Source: Neobacillus novalis NBRC 102450 | GTDB lineage: Bacteria; Bacillota; Bacilli; Bacillales; Cytobacillaceae | Length of the DNA stretch: 64,000 nucleotides | Reading direction: 5' to 3' | Assembly: GCF_001591805.1 (NCBI RefSeq) | Contig: NZ_BCVP01000004.1 | Location: 124,001-188,000, forward strand | Part shown: one piece after another, positions 63,937 through 64,000 of the stretch | Layout of the letters: each line of letters opens with the position of its first letter | Position numbering within the stretch: position 1 is the first letter of the stretch | The notes under the pieces: model-generated | What the model saw: the letters and a program-made list of their open reading frames with translations, nothing else | What the model was told of the DNA's origin: nothing | Databases searched by the model: none | Made by a program: the position numbers and the translations under genes

Positions 63937-64000
63937 TCACTTCGCAATTAAATATTCAGCGTAGGCAAGGATAGAATTATATGCCTTTTCTGAAATCACA
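63937..64000 (-). CDS. C-terminal fragment of a protein cut by the window edge
   Basis: An open minus-strand frame enters at the window end and stops at 63937-63939 after VISEKAYNSILAYAEYLIAK. Only about 20 residues are visible, so I cannot name it. It may be the gene preceding the TasA-like gene. Confidence 0.4.
   Translation of the reverse strand, partial: VISEKAYNSILAYAEYLIAK

Overview
The window is ordinary low-GC chromosomal DNA from an aerobic, endospore-forming member of the Bacillaceae (a Bacillus, Neobacillus or Mesobacillus relative). The evidence is an alpha/beta-type small acid-soluble spore protein, SpoVR, YhbH, PrkA, KinB-like and other sporulation-type kinases, a TasA/camelysin-like protein, strong AGGAGG-type ribosome binding sites with many TTG and GTG starts, and B. 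subtilis-like neighbourhoods (yhcT-yhcU, spoVR-yhdB, queG-yhbB-trmL-prkA-yhbH). I see no prophage, IS element or CRISPR array. Many starts below are corrected to the codon that fits the ribosome binding site.

Layout. 1-7.5 kb: a zinc-ribbon-like small protein, a SASP gene behind a sigma-G promoter and a long leader, fumC, a 27-residue membrane peptide, an NAD(P)-binding protein, a sigY-yxlC-yxlD-like ECF sigma module with a YbjQ-family gene, a class A penicillin-binding protein and an XRE regulator. 7.5-11 kb: the feoA-feoB-Cys-rich iron uptake operon behind a Fur box, and thiT under a TPP riboswitch with an attenuator. 11-17.4 kb: a soluble histidine kinase, a GNAT acetyltransferase, two tandem CNNM/CBS membrane proteins and a HesB-like protein. 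18.3-20.5 kb: an orphan three-gene cluster with F0 subunit a, a short subunit b and an AtpI/AtpZ-like two-helix protein carrying a large extra C-terminal domain. There is no c subunit and no F1 gene, which makes this the most unusual locus here. 20.5-28.6 kb: DUF445 protein, a small cytochrome-oxidase-like membrane protein, the ycgR-ycgQ permease pair, an e(P4)-type phosphatase, ald, spoVR and yhdB. 28.7-38 kb: pgcA, yhcU-yhcT, a GlsB-type protein, a PhoU-like/Pit phosphate pair, proC, a DUF3189 protein, XapX, and deoC with deoR. 38-44 kb: an MMPL transporter and a five-gene operon for a four-subunit 2-oxoacid:ferredoxin oxidoreductase with a P-loop ATPase, preceded by a cre-like site. 44.3-51.4 kb: a truncated 2',3'-cyclic-nucleotide phosphodiesterase, an ArsB/NhaD-type permease, a diguanylate cyclase and a KinB-like kinase side by side, and a CAP-domain lipoprotein. 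51.4-54.2 kb: nagA-nagB-nagR with an operator. 54.3-60.8 kb: yhbH, prkA, a 30-residue membrane peptide, trmL, yhbB, queG. 60.8-64 kb: a B3/4-domain protein, a repeat-rich gene desert, tRNA-Gly, a small secreted protein and a TasA-like protein.

Several groups act together. SpoVR, YhbH and PrkA belong to one mother-cell sporulation set. The nag genes form a complete GlcNAc-6-phosphate catabolic unit with its repressor. DeoC and DeoR form a deoxynucleoside unit with candidate operators before both genes. Two copies of a 153-bp palindromic intergenic repeat (after spoVR and before trmL) and a 52-bp tandem repeat near 61.8 kb are the main non-coding structures.
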